Assembly (NCBI RefSeq): GCF_900114475.1 | Contig: NZ_FOTE01000019.1 | Coordinates: 1-64,000, forward strand | DNA length: 64,000 nucleotides | From: Paenibacillus sp. 1_12 | GTDB taxonomy: Bacteria; Bacillota; Bacilli; Paenibacillales; NBRC-103111 | Reading direction: 5' to 3' | Part shown: one piece after another, positions 1 to 7,196 of the stretch | Layout of the letters: the number at the start of each line of letters is the position of its first letter | Position numbering within the stretch: the stretch's first letter is position 1 | Notes under the pieces: model-generated | The model's input: only the letters and a program-made list of their open reading frames with translations | The model's database searches: none | What the model was told of the DNA's origin: nothing | Translations under genes and position numbers: made by a program

Positions 1-1
1 T

Positions 2-274
2 AACTGGGACGAGCTGGCTACCTTTTTTAAGTATCCGCCAGAGATTCGCAAACTCATTTACACGACCAACATTATTGAAAGCTACCATCGTCAGCTTCGA
101 AAGGTGACCAAAGGAAAAAGCATCTTCCCATCGGATGAAGCTCTCTTAAAAATGCTCTATTTGGCCACCATGGATGTCACTCGAAAGTGGACAGGCCGCG
201 TCCAAAACTGGGGGCAAATGCTGCTCCAGCTATCTGTTTTCTATCCAGATCGCATCGGCCAGCATCTGCGATGA
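2..274 (+). CDS. IS256-family transposase, C-terminal part
   Basis: Open from the window edge to a TGA at 272-274, giving about 90 residues. The segment NIIESYHRQLRKVTKGKSIF, followed by a tryptophan-rich end (RKWTGRVQNW), is the typical C-terminal block of mutator-type DDE transposases. It carries the last catalytic glutamate (in NIIES). Family knowledge: these enzymes move the element by a copy-out mechanism with a circular intermediate. The 5' part, including the first two catalytic aspartates, is not in the window. Confidence 0.85.
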   Translation, partial: NWDELATFFKYPPEIRKLIYTTNIIESYHRQLRKVTKGKSIFPSDEALLKMLYLATMDVTRKWTGRVQNWGQMLLQLSVFYPDRIGQHLR

Positions 275-312
275 AAATTTTTCTCCCCTGGGGGAGAAGT
301 CTTTTAAATGAG

Positions 313-337
313 TTTACACAAAAGATTTGACAGACCC
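313..337 (+). repeat. Right terminal inverted repeat of the IS256-type element
   Basis: The bases TTTACACAAAAGATTTGACA run into GACCC here, 40-60 bp after the transposase stop. Family knowledge: IS256-type ends start with GGGTCTGTCAAA-like sequence read inward, which matches the reverse complement. The exact outer base cannot be fixed without the left end or the target duplication. Confidence 0.65.
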
Positions 338-343
338 TTATTA

Positions 344-374
344 CCTAATTGAGAGTCTTCAATTAGGTTTTTTT
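344..374 (+). terminator. Rho-independent terminator next to the IS end
   Basis: CCTAATTGA (344-352) pairs perfectly with TCAATTAGG (359-367) around a 6-base loop and is followed by seven T. It belongs to a plus-strand transcript that would have come from where the IS now sits, so it marks a probable disrupted or displaced upstream gene. The remaining bases to 598 hold only a weak inverted repeat (about 499-522) and no gene that I can see. Confidence 0.75.
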
Positions 375-598
375 ATTCCCATTGAAAGTCAAATTTCAGG
401 ATGATTCTTCAGGCTAGAACATACATCTTGCGTTTTGATATCTAAATTTATTCAAATTCACCGTCATCCTAATATCCATCAAAACTTAGTTATTACAGTG
501 GGCATTAAATTATACCCACTCCAAGTCTTCGTTTCATTATCACAATTCAATTATGCTACTACTTCAATAGGCTCGTAGCTGATCAATATCATCCTTTA

Positions 599-1132
599 TT
601 AATCTATAATAGTTACGTTCAATTGTTGACGACCAAAATTCAAAGCTTCTTTTTCACTCTCAAAAAATACGTCAATCTTGTTACCCTTTATTGCTCCACC
701 TTTATCTTCAACGACTCTTTCTCCAATGCCTTCGATATATACTTTGGTTCCTTTGGGCAACACTTTCCAATCAGCAGCAATAGTTCTTCCTTCTTCAGTT
801 CTACTTCCAGAAGCAGTAATTCCATAGTTTTTGCTTCTTGGGGTTTTACCTGTAGAGTGTTCATGATTTGAATATTCGCTAACATTCATAGTGATTACCT
901 TTGATCCTTTTTTGTCAACTTTAGTTTCAGTCTCTGAAGAGGTCACAAGAGGAACTTCAGGTTCTGATACTTCCATGTTCTCAATCTTTGTTTCTGACAT
1001 TACCGACATTGTGACGGTTGGATGTTTTAAGGTGTCTATTTTCGCTTCTCCTGCTTGTTTAGCACCAGTAATAATTAGTGTGCCACTCAAGATTAAAATC
1101 ACAAGAGAACGCTTGGTAATCTCGTTGTTCAT
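599..1132 (-). CDS. Secreted 3D-domain protein (YocH/YuiC-like cell-wall hydrolase domain)
   Basis: About 177 residues. The N-terminus has a signal or anchor segment (RSLVILILSGTLIITG). A spacer of about 60 residues rich in S, T, E and K follows. The C-terminal 75 residues fit a 3D domain: TASGSRTEEGRTIAADW, then LPKGTKVYIEG, and VEDKGGAIKGNKIDVF with the acidic residues that name the domain. Family knowledge: 3D domains share the fold of MltA-type lytic transglycosylases and occur in Bacillus peptidoglycan-acting proteins such as YocH and in germination/stationary-phase proteins. Two ATG codons are adjacent. GGAGG at 1137-1141 is only 1 base from the first (1135) and 4 from the second, so I take the second. 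A strong hairpin lies just upstream in the leader. Confidence 0.82.
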   Translation of the reverse strand: MNNEITKRSLVILILSGTLIITGAKQAGEAKIDTLKHPTVTMSVMSETKIENMEVSEPEVPLVTSSETETKVDKKGSKVITMNVSEYSNHEHSTGKTPRSKNYGITASGSRTEEGRTIAADWKVLPKGTKVYIEGIGERVVEDKGGAIKGNKIDVFFESEKEALNFGRQQLNVTIID

Positions 1133-1162
1133 CATGCCTCCATATTTGTTATCTGACTTGTG

Positions 1163-1205
1163 AAAAACACTATCTAGAATTTTCGTAAGATTATTCTAGA
1201 TAGTG
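1163..1205 (-). terminator. Leader hairpin with U-tract upstream of the 3D gene (attenuator-like)
   Basis: CACTATCTAGAAT (1168-1180) and ATTCTAGATAGTG (1193-1205) form a perfect 13-bp stem with a 12-base loop. Read on the minus strand it is followed at once by five U (the A run at 1163-1167). It ends about 30 bases before the start codon of the 3D gene. No minus-strand gene lies between it and the lipoprotein gene further upstream, which suggests control of the 3D gene rather than simple end-of-gene termination. Confidence 0.6.
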
Positions 1206-1278
1206 TGGGTATATCTATGTATTGGAATTATTTACTCTAAATTACATTCAACTATTTCTGTTTTCGTAATTCAATTAA

Positions 1279-1596
1279 ATGGTATATCTACTCACGAATA
1301 AGGCCATTCATTTGGACGAACTTAATAAGTCAGACGACAACACTTACATTCTAATTAACGAAAATGAAAGTCTATTTGTTAGTTTTCAGAGCAATTCTGC
1401 CGAGAAGAGTGGAAATAAAGTTGTTGAAGGACAGTACCCATACATGGCTGATCAATCGATTATTTCCGAAAGTGATTATTTTGAAACTGAGAACTCAAAT
1501 TTGATTCTCAGTTTCTTTATTATTCATAACTATTTATTTGAGTTAGCTTTAACATATTTGTCTCCATCTTCTTGTATGGCTATTGAATCTTTGTAA
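1279..1596 (+). pseudogene. Possible decayed plus-strand reading frame, unknown
   Basis: A 105-codon frame with a plausible, hydrophilic first two thirds (HLDELNKSDDNTYILINENE). It has no recognisable ribosome binding site. It also runs through a rho-independent terminator at 1483-1522 and into the antisense of the lipoprotein gene. The terminator implies that something on this strand was once transcribed here. I read it as a possible gene remnant that lost its proper start and stop; it may equally be chance. Confidence 0.2.
1483..1522 (+). terminator. Rho-independent terminator, plus-strand polarity
   Basis: GAAACTGAGAA (1483-1493) pairs with TTCTCAGTTTC (1505-1515), and the loop itself holds TCAAA/TTTGA. 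It is followed by a T-rich tract on the plus strand (TTTATTATT). The minus-strand side lacks a U-run, so it may only weakly serve the lipoprotein gene that ends at 1530. Confidence 0.55.
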
Positions 1597-1853
1597 TCCA
1601 ATCCTGCAATAGAATACACAGCAGTACCGACTGAATAGAAATTTGAACTATAGTTTCTACTAAGATCTTTCTCCTTGTTAGACTTTAACTTTATTGTTCC
1701 AAGTAATTTATCAGTATTTTCTATTTGTTGATCAGTCACCATATACACACGGTTTTCCCAATTTATCATCTTATTACTTGCAAAGCTTTGAACATCACTT
1801 CTAACACATCCAGTCAAAGCGACAAGAAAAACCACTGGAAACAGAAATTTCAT
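1530..1853 (-). CDS. Small lipoprotein, unknown function
   Basis: About 107 residues. It begins MKFLFPVVFLVALTGC, a classic lipoprotein signal peptide with lipobox LTGC, so the mature protein would be lipid-anchored on the outer face of the membrane. The rest (about 90 residues, rich in N, K, D and S, including NKMINWENRVYMVTD) matches no family I recognise. Start chosen at ATG 1853, seven bases behind a very strong GGGAGGGGAGGG; an in-frame TTG directly before it is less likely. It stands alone, with a hairpin after the stop. Confidence 0.7.
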   Translation of the reverse strand: MKFLFPVVFLVALTGCVRSDVQSFASNKMINWENRVYMVTDQQIENTDKLLGTIKLKSNKEKDLSRNYSSNFYSVGTAVYSIAGLDYKDSIAIQEDGDKYVKANSNK

Positions 1854-2072
1854 CAAATTCCCTCCCCTCTCATAATAATAGCGAAACCTAAAACAATATG
1901 TTGCTTATAAACTACATTTTTACTTTATAGACAAAAAAATCAGATTAGTTCTTCACAAATTATAAACTCTTCAATTCCAATAAAACATGAGTTTTATAGT
2001 GTGGCATAACAATGATATACGATATAATATACATATAGATAAAATGATCTATGAGTAAGGTTGGTGACCTAA

Positions 2073-2336
2073 ATGAATTGGATTCTAATAGCGATATTAA
2101 GTTGGTTGGGGATAGGCTTTATTATAGGAATTAAAGCTGCTTTTATTGATCCACTAGATGGTGATAGAATGAAAGAAATTCAGCAAAAAATGTCCTCATT
2201 AGGTGAACGAGAATTTAGTGAGAAAAGTGTTAAAAATTTTAAAAAAAGGAATTCAATTCCTATTATTCTCATTAGCTCGCTTCTTGGACTAGTAGCATTG
2301 TATATCAATATTAGGAAATCATTAAGGACTAAATAA
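2073..2336 (+). CDS. Small two-helix membrane protein, unknown
   Basis: 87 residues. There is one hydrophobic helix at the very N-terminus (ILIAILSWLGIGFIIGI) and one near the C-terminus (IPIILISSLLGLVALYI). They are joined by a charged stretch of about 35 residues containing MKEIQQKMSSLGEREF, which suggests a cytoplasmic loop or hairpin. A TATAAT box at 2023-2028 could be its -10 element. The ribosome site is weak (AAGGTTGGTGA). No family recognised. Confidence 0.6.
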   Translation: MNWILIAILSWLGIGFIIGIKAAFIDPLDGDRMKEIQQKMSSLGEREFSEKSVKNFKKRNSIPIILISSLLGLVALYINIRKSLRTK

Positions 2337-2497
2337 AATGTACCTTTCAATGTCTTATAAAATACACCTAACTAGTGTTCTTAATAACTTTTGAAGTTTT
2401 AATACTTCCTGATATTGCTTTGAATACAACTTCTCTGCCAAGTGTTTTCAAAATTAACCCATCTATTCCCAATAAAATACACGATTCATGGTGTGAT

Positions 2498-3097
2498 TTA
2501 TTTAAAGCTTGTAACCTGAAAACTTACTTTTGAAAATTTTGAAAAGTCGCCAACTTCTCCAGCATTAACAATCTTTATTTCACCTGTACTTATAGTTTTC
2601 TTATCCAAAGATGATCCTGTCTTTGACGATCCTGATGCTGTTCCAATAAACGTATCGCTTTCGTCATAAAAATTTAAGCTAAATTCGATGTCACGTTTCT
2701 CTTTTAATGTTGGGTCTTCTAATTTGTCTACTGATAACATTCCTCTAATTACCGTATAATCTCCATCCAAATAGACACCTATAAGACTGAAATGAACATT
2801 AGGATACTTGTTATCAGTAAGAATATCCTTATGAGATGGAAAATGATTAATTATTATCTCTTTATAGTCATCGTTATAATCGACAAATGCTCCTAATTGC
2901 TCCGCAATGAAACGAGCAGGAACATAGGTTTGACCATTATAATTAAGCACTGGAGAATCTTTATTTGTTTCTGCATGTTGACCATTGATTGTAAAGTAAG
3001 CTGGAAACAAGACTGTCTGTATTGAATCAGATGCAACCACAACAGTTGAGAGTGAGAGTATGCTACCTACAACTGCGCCCATTACAAATTTCCTCAT
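2498..3097 (-). CDS. Secreted stalk-domain (copper amine oxidase N-like) protein
   Basis: 199 residues. Signal peptide MRKFVMGAVVGSILSLSTVV, then a copper-amine-oxidase-N-like 'stalk' domain (about residues 30-90: FTINGQHAETNKDSPVLNYN, TYVPARFIAEQLGA, YNDDYKEIIIN). A C-terminal beta-rich region of about 110 residues follows, which I cannot assign. Family knowledge: these domains are very common in secreted Paenibacillus proteins and are structural. Start set at ATG 3097 because GGAGGT lies 6 bases upstream; the ATG 15 bases earlier is part of that ribosome site. It stands alone. Confidence 0.78.
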   Translation of the reverse strand: MRKFVMGAVVGSILSLSTVVVASDSIQTVLFPAYFTINGQHAETNKDSPVLNYNGQTYVPARFIAEQLGAFVDYNDDYKEIIINHFPSHKDILTDNKYPNVHFSLIGVYLDGDYTVIRGMLSVDKLEDPTLKEKRDIEFSLNFYDESDTFIGTASGSSKTGSSLDKKTISTGEIKIVNAGEVGDFSKFSKVSFQVTSFK

Positions 3098-3332
3098 AAA
3101 AATGACCTCCAATAAGTTAATATACCAGGGAACGATTGATTCATACTTAGTATATTTTACATTTGTTAATATACAATATTTTACATAATATTGGTGTTGA
3201 TTTTATACGTAAGTTATGATATTGAACTATTCATATAAATATCCTCATTAATGATAATCCATAATATGGAAATTTAAACGTATTTTTTGAATTATTTTTT
3301 ATGCTTCATGGTGTGTCTTTGTTTGATTCCAG

Positions 3333-3410
3333 ATATTACAAAAAGCCATTGTTCCTCAGAAGGATACAACAGCCTTAGAATCGATCTTGGAGCGCCTGAC
3401 TCAACATTAA
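3333..3410 (+). pseudogene. Orphan C-terminal gene tail, unknown
   Basis: A 25-codon coding-looking stretch ending in TAA, with the translation QKAIVPQKDTTALESILERL inside it. It is richer in GC than the flanks and has no start codon; a TGA closes the frame just upstream. It looks like the helical tail of a lost gene, but this is an inference from composition only. Confidence 0.25.
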
Positions 3411-3498
3411 GATCTATATTTCATCTTAAATATATTGTATTCCCTTGAATAAATATAATTGAAGAAAACGGTATATATAAATTTTGGTCAGCTCTTGA

Positions 3499-3703
3499 AC
3501 TATATAAGATGAACTAAACATCATGACAGCAAAGAGGCGCTGCGAAAGCAGACCCCTCTTCCAATCGCTGTTGCAGCCAGATTCTTTGTATTCTTAGCCC
3601 CATAGGGGTAAGAATCCGTCTGCAAAGGCGAACACTTCGTTTCTCCAGAAGGGTCCGCTTTCTCCGCTCGGGCTGTGTGTTTCTTTTGTTCATCTTATAT
3701 AGT
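3499..3703. mobile_element. 205-bp MITE-like repeat, copy 1
   Basis: Bounded by perfect 16-bp inverted repeats: ACTATATAAGATGAAC at 3499-3514 and its reverse complement at 3688-3703. The inside folds extensively; for example TTCTTAGCCCCATAGGGG pairs on itself, and GAAAGCAGACCC near the left pairs with GGGTCCGCTTTC near the right. A second copy of identical length lies at 32121-32325. No transposase is encoded. On the minus strand a 59-codon frame spans it, but the other copy lacks its start codon. No clear target duplication is visible. Confidence 0.7.
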
Positions 3704-3865
3704 AGTTATTTTTAAAAAGCTATTTTGGATATCGACTAACAAAGTACCCGTTTCTATTGTTGCACCATTATAACTTACCGACATTACAGTCTTTGATTTT
3801 TCTAGATAATTCAACAAATCCGTTATAAGATACGCCAATTTTAGAAACAACCTTTCTGTTTATGT

Positions 3866-3988
3866 TTATGTTTTGTTTGCTTTACCCAACATTAACTCCT
3901 CATAATGAAACTTGCTCTCGTCAAGCTCATCTAAGTGGCCTATTTTCATTTCCCACAAGCACACATCGTTATGAGTATGTAGGTTGCT
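3866..3988 (-). pseudogene. Orphan C-terminal gene tail, unknown
   Basis: A 40-codon minus-strand frame ending in TAA contains WEMKIGHLDELDESKFHYEE, a composition typical of real protein. It is closed upstream by TAA and has no ribosome site before its possible start codons. Probably the remaining end of a deleted gene. Confidence 0.25.
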
Positions 3989-4063
3989 TTAACGTTGAGA
4001 TCCGTCTTTGTAATGGATGAACCAGCGGAATAGACTTTTCAATAAATGTTGACATAAAAGCCC

Positions 4064-5023
4064 CTAATTTTGGATAGTTGCAACCTTACCCGAACCATCA
4101 AAATAAAAGTAGCTAGTTGAAGAACTCCATCGATAAACCCACTGTTCAGAATAGTGGAACTTACTTTCCGTAGTATTAATTTTATCCGGTTTTCCAGCTA
4201 TCATAATAACCATGTCTTTGCTCATCCCTAGTTCAATGTTGCCTTTTCTAATAAGTGCTCGGTCAGATACACTGAATTTTTCTAGTGGATCTATTAAAAG
4301 TAAACTCGCCATTATTGAATCCATGGAGTTGAATTTCACTGTTTTTGTTTTCTCTCCATTTGTTAACGTCACAGTAGATCCAGAGTAGCCTACTATTGAT
4401 AGTTTAGAATAAGAAGGAAAACCAAAAAGATCGGTGTTAATTTTACTACTTGTGGCAGCGCGCCATAAGTAGTCTTGCTCTTTCCAGTAACTTTCAGCGT
4501 CAGCATCTAATTTCAACTGCTTTGCGGATCTTACTATTGTGTTCTTATTACTATTGGAATTAGCCCAAGAAACACCCTTATTATAGTCTCCAGCTGTGAT
4601 ATCGATTCTATCATTTTCACCATAGGCTATTTGCATATCTAAATAATCTTGGAGAAAGACCAGTGGTGCATACAGCACATAATCCTTAGAAACAACAGGA
4701 TAATCTAATCTTGCCGAATTAACTTCCATACTTGTTCCGAAATAAGTCATTAGATTTTGGTCTGCTTTAATTAGCAATATCCTATAAGGATGATTAATCC
4801 TTAAAACCCCATCGTAGTCTTCAGCAGACATATTAAGATGACCTAAGACGCTCCAAAGAGGCACATAGATAATATTATTCTCTACAAAAGGACTGTGCTC
4901 ACTGTCTAATTTCTTGTTATTGATATAAACAGTATAATTTGATTCATCAGCAAGTGCAGACATAGGTGAGATTAAAGAAAATACAAGCATCATGACAATT
5001 AATATTTTCGGGACGATACTCAC
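4064..5023 (-). CDS. Secreted stalk-domain (copper amine oxidase N-like) protein
   Basis: About 319 residues from a GTG at 5023, which has AAAGGAGT 7 bases upstream; an ATG-initiated reading 16 codons longer has no ribosome site. The signal peptide (ILIVMMLVFSLISPMSALA) is followed by two stalk-type repeats: YTVYINNKKLDSEHSPFVEN with IIYVPLWSVLGHL, then VSKDYVLYAPLVFLQDYL with NDRIDITAG. The last about 60 residues (IELGMSKDMVIMIAGKPDKI then WVYRW and FYFDGSGKVA) resemble the SmpA/OmlA-like fold found at the end of many secreted Firmicute proteins. Probably a cell-surface structural protein; substrate or partner unknown. Confidence 0.72.
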   Translation of the reverse strand: MSIVPKILIVMMLVFSLISPMSALADESNYTVYINNKKLDSEHSPFVENNIIYVPLWSVLGHLNMSAEDYDGVLRINHPYRILLIKADQNLMTYFGTSMEVNSARLDYPVVSKDYVLYAPLVFLQDYLDMQIAYGENDRIDITAGDYNKGVSWANSNSNKNTIVRSAKQLKLDADAESYWKEQDYLWRAATSSKINTDLFGFPSYSKLSIVGYSGSTVTLTNGEKTKTVKFNSMDSIMASLLLIDPLEKFSVSDRALIRKGNIELGMSKDMVIMIAGKPDKINTTESKFHYSEQWVYRWSSSTSYFYFDGSGKVATIQN

Positions 5024-5450
5024 AAGACCAACTCCTTTGTATGGGCAAATTATTCTAGTATATTTTACCAATACTTTAGGATTCTAGTCTAGTTATAAAT
5101 ATAAGTATTAACATGCCAGCACCCATAATTTTAGCATTTTCAGTATATAGGGTTGTCATGATTCCATAATTAAACTTGCAAGAATAAGAGTATTCAACAT
5201 CTTTTGTCGATCATACAAATATGTTTTTATCATTTCTTTCTTATCTCCTCACTTTATCTTCTGAAGAAAGATACGTTTTGAATACGTAATATTTTTGTAT
5301 AATTCACTTATAAAATAAAACAACTTTTTCATCTCCATTCAGGGAGACGGATCGACTCCGTACATTTAGTTGACCAACCCAATCAATCATGAACATTTAA
5401 TCATATACAGTTAAGATCCCTAATGACTCACTCTGGAGTTGAAATACTAC
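5024..5450. other. AT-rich intergenic stretch with two overlapping mini frames
   Basis: About 430 bases. Apart from the two overlapping minus-strand mini frames at 5076-5233, I see nothing; the stretch is AT-rich. Confidence 0.4.
5076..5233 (-). pseudogene. Two overlapping mini frames, probably a frameshifted small membrane protein
   Basis: A 25-codon frame starts at ATG 5233 with a good ribosome site (GGAGA, 10 bases upstream) and contains KMLNTLILASLI. It stops at 5156 in an ATGA overlap with a second 27-codon frame (5159 to 5076) containing IMGAGMLILIFITRL. Each has one hydrophobic segment. Joined, they would make a 50-residue two-helix membrane protein. I therefore read this as a frameshifted small gene, although a translationally coupled pair is possible. 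Confidence 0.3.
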
Positions 5451-5762
5451 ATGTTAAATGTGTTCCTTGATGATCTTCGCCCTTGTCCAAAGGGGTTTCA
5501 ATTAGCTAAAAATGTGAGTGAATGTATCCATCTAATTAAAAAGAATAAAATCAATGTGTTGTCATTGGATCATGATTTAGGTTTTGGTAGTCCATCAGGT
5601 TTTGAAGTTGTAAAATACATTGTAAGCAATAAAATTTTTCCTTCAGAGATTATTATTCATACGGCAAACCCATTTGGAAGAATACGAATGTTCAGATTAT
5701 TGAACAGAAATATGCCCAAAAATGTCAAAGTAGTTATTCGGCCTGAACCATTATACTTATGA
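5451..5762 (+). CDS. Cyclic-phosphate processing receiver (cREC) domain protein
   Basis: 103 residues, a single receiver-like alpha/beta domain. FLDDLRP at the N-terminus supplies the acidic pair, LSLDHDLGFGSPSGFEVVKY the central aspartates and loop, and IIIHTANPFGRIRM the later strand. Family knowledge: this short receiver variant (cREC) is predicted to act with cyclic-phosphate-processing or RNA-repair proteins rather than as a phosphorelay partner. Start: GGAG at 5435-5438 is 12 bases from ATG 5451; a TTG 12 bases earlier is too close to it. No partner gene is adjacent. A kptA fragment, also linked to RNA 2'-phosphate chemistry, lies 23 kb away, probably by coincidence. Confidence 0.72.
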   Translation: MLNVFLDDLRPCPKGFQLAKNVSECIHLIKKNKINVLSLDHDLGFGSPSGFEVVKYIVSNKIFPSEIIIHTANPFGRIRMFRLLNRNMPKNVKVVIRPEPLYL

Positions 5763-5914
5763 ACAGGCAACGAAAGTAACATTGTATCGTAATATTATCT
5801 TCCTTTTACTTCCGCAAAGGCATACCACACTTCATTAAAGTCGATATCAAAGTCGACAACTTTTCATTTATCGTAATATATCTTTTTCACTTATTTTTAT
5901 TTAAATTGTTCACA

Positions 5915-5939
5915 AGAAAAAACCTTCCGTTAAGAAGGT
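5915..5939 (-). terminator. Rho-independent terminator of the SRPBCC gene
   Basis: ACCTTC (5922-5927) pairs with GAAGGT (5934-5939). On the minus strand the stem is followed by a run of U (AAGAAAAAA at 5913-5921). It lies about 60 bases past the stop of the SRPBCC gene. Confidence 0.7.
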
Positions 5940-5998
5940 CTTTAAATTTAGTGTTATCAGTAATTGTGAATAAACCTGAATGTCCGAATCATTTTATC

Positions 5999-6433
5999 CT
6001 AATTTTCTTTAGAAATTTCACTATATTTTTTAAAATTGTCTAGAATCGCCTGAAAGCCTGCTCTTTGCATTTCAATGGGATTGGTGGTTTCTGCTTCAAA
6101 GGCCTCAATAACCTTAGTATCGCTTTCTTGACTAATAAAAGTTATCGCGACTTTTCTTCCATCTCCAATAGTGTAAGAAATAAATTCATTTATTCTCACA
6201 TCATCATAAACTCCGCCAAAATCAAATCCAAAACTTCCATCCTTTGCTTCCATTCTTGTAAAAAATTTTCCGCCAACCCTTAAATCATTTTCGGCATTTG
6301 GTGCATGCCAGTCATCAGAAGCAAAAGACCATTTCGTTATGTGCTGTGGTTCTGTCCAATATTCCCACACTTTTTCAACTGGTGCATGAACTGTGGTTTC
6401 TACCGTTAATGTTACTTTATTTCCTGTTTCCAT
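5999..6433 (-). CDS. SRPBCC / AHSA1-like START-fold protein
   Basis: 144 residues covering one full AHSA1-type domain. It shows the family's typical first strand and helix (VETTVHAPVEKVWEYWTEP, then HITKWSFASDDWHAP) and the C-terminal long helix (MQRAGFQAILDNFKKYSE). Family knowledge: bacterial members bind hydrophobic ligands or act on unknown substrates, and many are stress-related. No catalytic residue can be assigned. Ribosome site GAGGCGG upstream; single gene followed by its own terminator. Confidence 0.82.
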   Translation of the reverse strand: METGNKVTLTVETTVHAPVEKVWEYWTEPQHITKWSFASDDWHAPNAENDLRVGGKFFTRMEAKDGSFGFDFGGVYDDVRINEFISYTIGDGRKVAITFISQESDTKVIEAFEAETTNPIEMQRAGFQAILDNFKKYSEISKEN

Positions 6434-6841
6434 TTTAATTACCGCCTCACTTAATAAATTTAGAATCTTAGTTAATTATATATATTAAAAGCATCATCTT
6501 CAAATTGCATTACGGGTAGGCTAGCTTCCCCTTTCAATATGTCCCCTTTACCAGAACATTATTTCACATTAGTTATGTATTACTACATATTTTATTCATT
6601 AAGTTATAATAAAATCAAATTTTCATTAACACTGTCTGGTACAGATGATTTCTTTTATTTTTATTCTCATATTTGAAAATATAATTCTCAAATATATTAT
6701 AAGAGGTGAATATTGTCCTAACTCTTGGAATAGCTTCTCCTTTTGTTTTTCCAGTGTTTTTAGGAACCGTTAATGTTCTAGGAATAAAAAATTTATCATT
6801 GGAAAAAATAAGCTTCAGAACAAAGGAGGGAATTTTTCAAT
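6434..6841. other. AT-rich intergenic region
   Basis: About 400 bases between the SRPBCC gene and the small acidic gene. The left two thirds are very AT-rich with no feature I can support. The right third contains a doubtful overlapping frame (6706-6849) and the ribosome site of the acidic gene. Confidence 0.4.
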
Positions 6842-6849
6842 ATGCCTAA
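6706..6849 (+). CDS. Doubtful small frame overlapping the acidic protein gene
   Basis: From GTG 6706 to TAA 6847-6849, 47 codons, with a hydrophobic first part (TLGIASPFVFPVFLGTVNVL) and a basic end. It overlaps the next gene's start by 8 bases, which could mean translational coupling. The region before the GTG offers only AAGAG at zero distance, so translation is uncertain. Confidence 0.22.
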   Translation: MNIVLTLGIASPFVFPVFLGTVNVLGIKNLSLEKISFRTKEGIFQYA

Positions 6850-6997
6850 TGAAAAAATCAATATTGAAACTGATGGAGATTCTGAAACAATTTACGAAGA
6901 CACAGAGGCACATGAACGAACAGGGTTTATGGTTGAAGATACGAAGCAGATTCGTTATGACGATGTAAATGATGATGTGTTCGAAGTTGAATATTAA
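6842..6997 (+). CDS. Very small acidic protein, unknown
   Basis: 51 codons (MPNEKINIETDGDSETIYED to a C-terminal DDVFEVEY). It has a strong ribosome site (AGGAGGG, about 9 bases before ATG 6842) and a hairpin directly after the stop. The product is strongly acidic, with D and E making up more than a third of residues. It has no hydrophobic segment, so it should be cytosolic and possibly disordered. Not recognised. The ribosome site, single clean frame and terminator make a real gene likely although it is short. Confidence 0.6.
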   Translation: MPNEKINIETDGDSETIYEDTEAHERTGFMVEDTKQIRYDDVNDDVFEVEY

Positions 6998-7013
6998 TGC
7001 GAAACAAAACTTG

Positions 7014-7040
7014 ATCCCGATCATATCGGGATTATTTCCT
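7014..7040 (+). terminator. Terminator of the small acidic gene
   Basis: ATCCCGAT (7014-7021) pairs perfectly with ATCGGGAT (7025-7032) around a 3-base loop, then TATTTCCTTT. It starts 17 bases after the stop of the acidic gene. Confidence 0.6.
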
Positions 7041-7196
7041 TTCAAATGGACATTTATGGTTTTTTTAGACATTCTTCCGTTAAAAAAATTTTCAAATCTT
7101 ATCCGTATATGCTCAGAAGGTACTCTGATGCCTGAGCTTCAGTAATTGCTGGTTCTTCATAAAGGTCTCTTTATTGTTTTTCTGAATGTATTCCAT

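Larger units (their letters stand above)
1..337 (+). mobile_element. Right end of an IS256-family insertion sequence (left part outside window)
   Basis: The window opens inside an insertion sequence. It holds the C-terminal part of a mutator-type (IS256) transposase followed by a short non-coding tail. The tail ends in the sequence TTTGACAGACCC at about 326-337, the form of terminal inverted repeat seen in many IS256 elements of Firmicutes. The left end and most of the transposase lie outside the window, so it cannot be said whether the element is intact. The adjacent rho-independent terminator, with no gene before it, suggests the insertion separated an upstream gene from its terminator. Confidence 0.75.
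3098..4063. other. Gene-poor stretch with a repeat and gene remnants
   Basis: Almost 1 kb without an intact gene. It holds a 205-bp MITE-like element (3499-3703) and two short coding-looking tails without starts (3333-3410 plus, 3866-3988 minus). The rest is AT-rich sequence in which I see nothing. The pattern suggests deletion and insertion between the two stalk-domain genes. Confidence 0.5.

Noticed and set aside
499-522. Inverted repeat AGTGGG...CCCACT
   Set aside because: Short, imperfect and without a U-tract or a gene that it would serve.
1207-1482. Riboswitch (c-di-AMP type) before the 3D-domain gene
   Set aside because: The leader is AT-rich and I could not find the conserved GC-rich blocks; only the terminator-like hairpin remains.
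3510-3700. 59-codon basic protein frame (minus strand) inside the 205-bp repeat
   Set aside because: In the second copy the start codon is ATA and there is no ribosome site; the folding of the DNA explains the conservation better.
6815-7072. 85-codon minus-strand frame opposite the small acidic protein
   Set aside because: It has no ribosome site and runs through the terminator of the acidic gene; the plus-strand gene explains the open frame.
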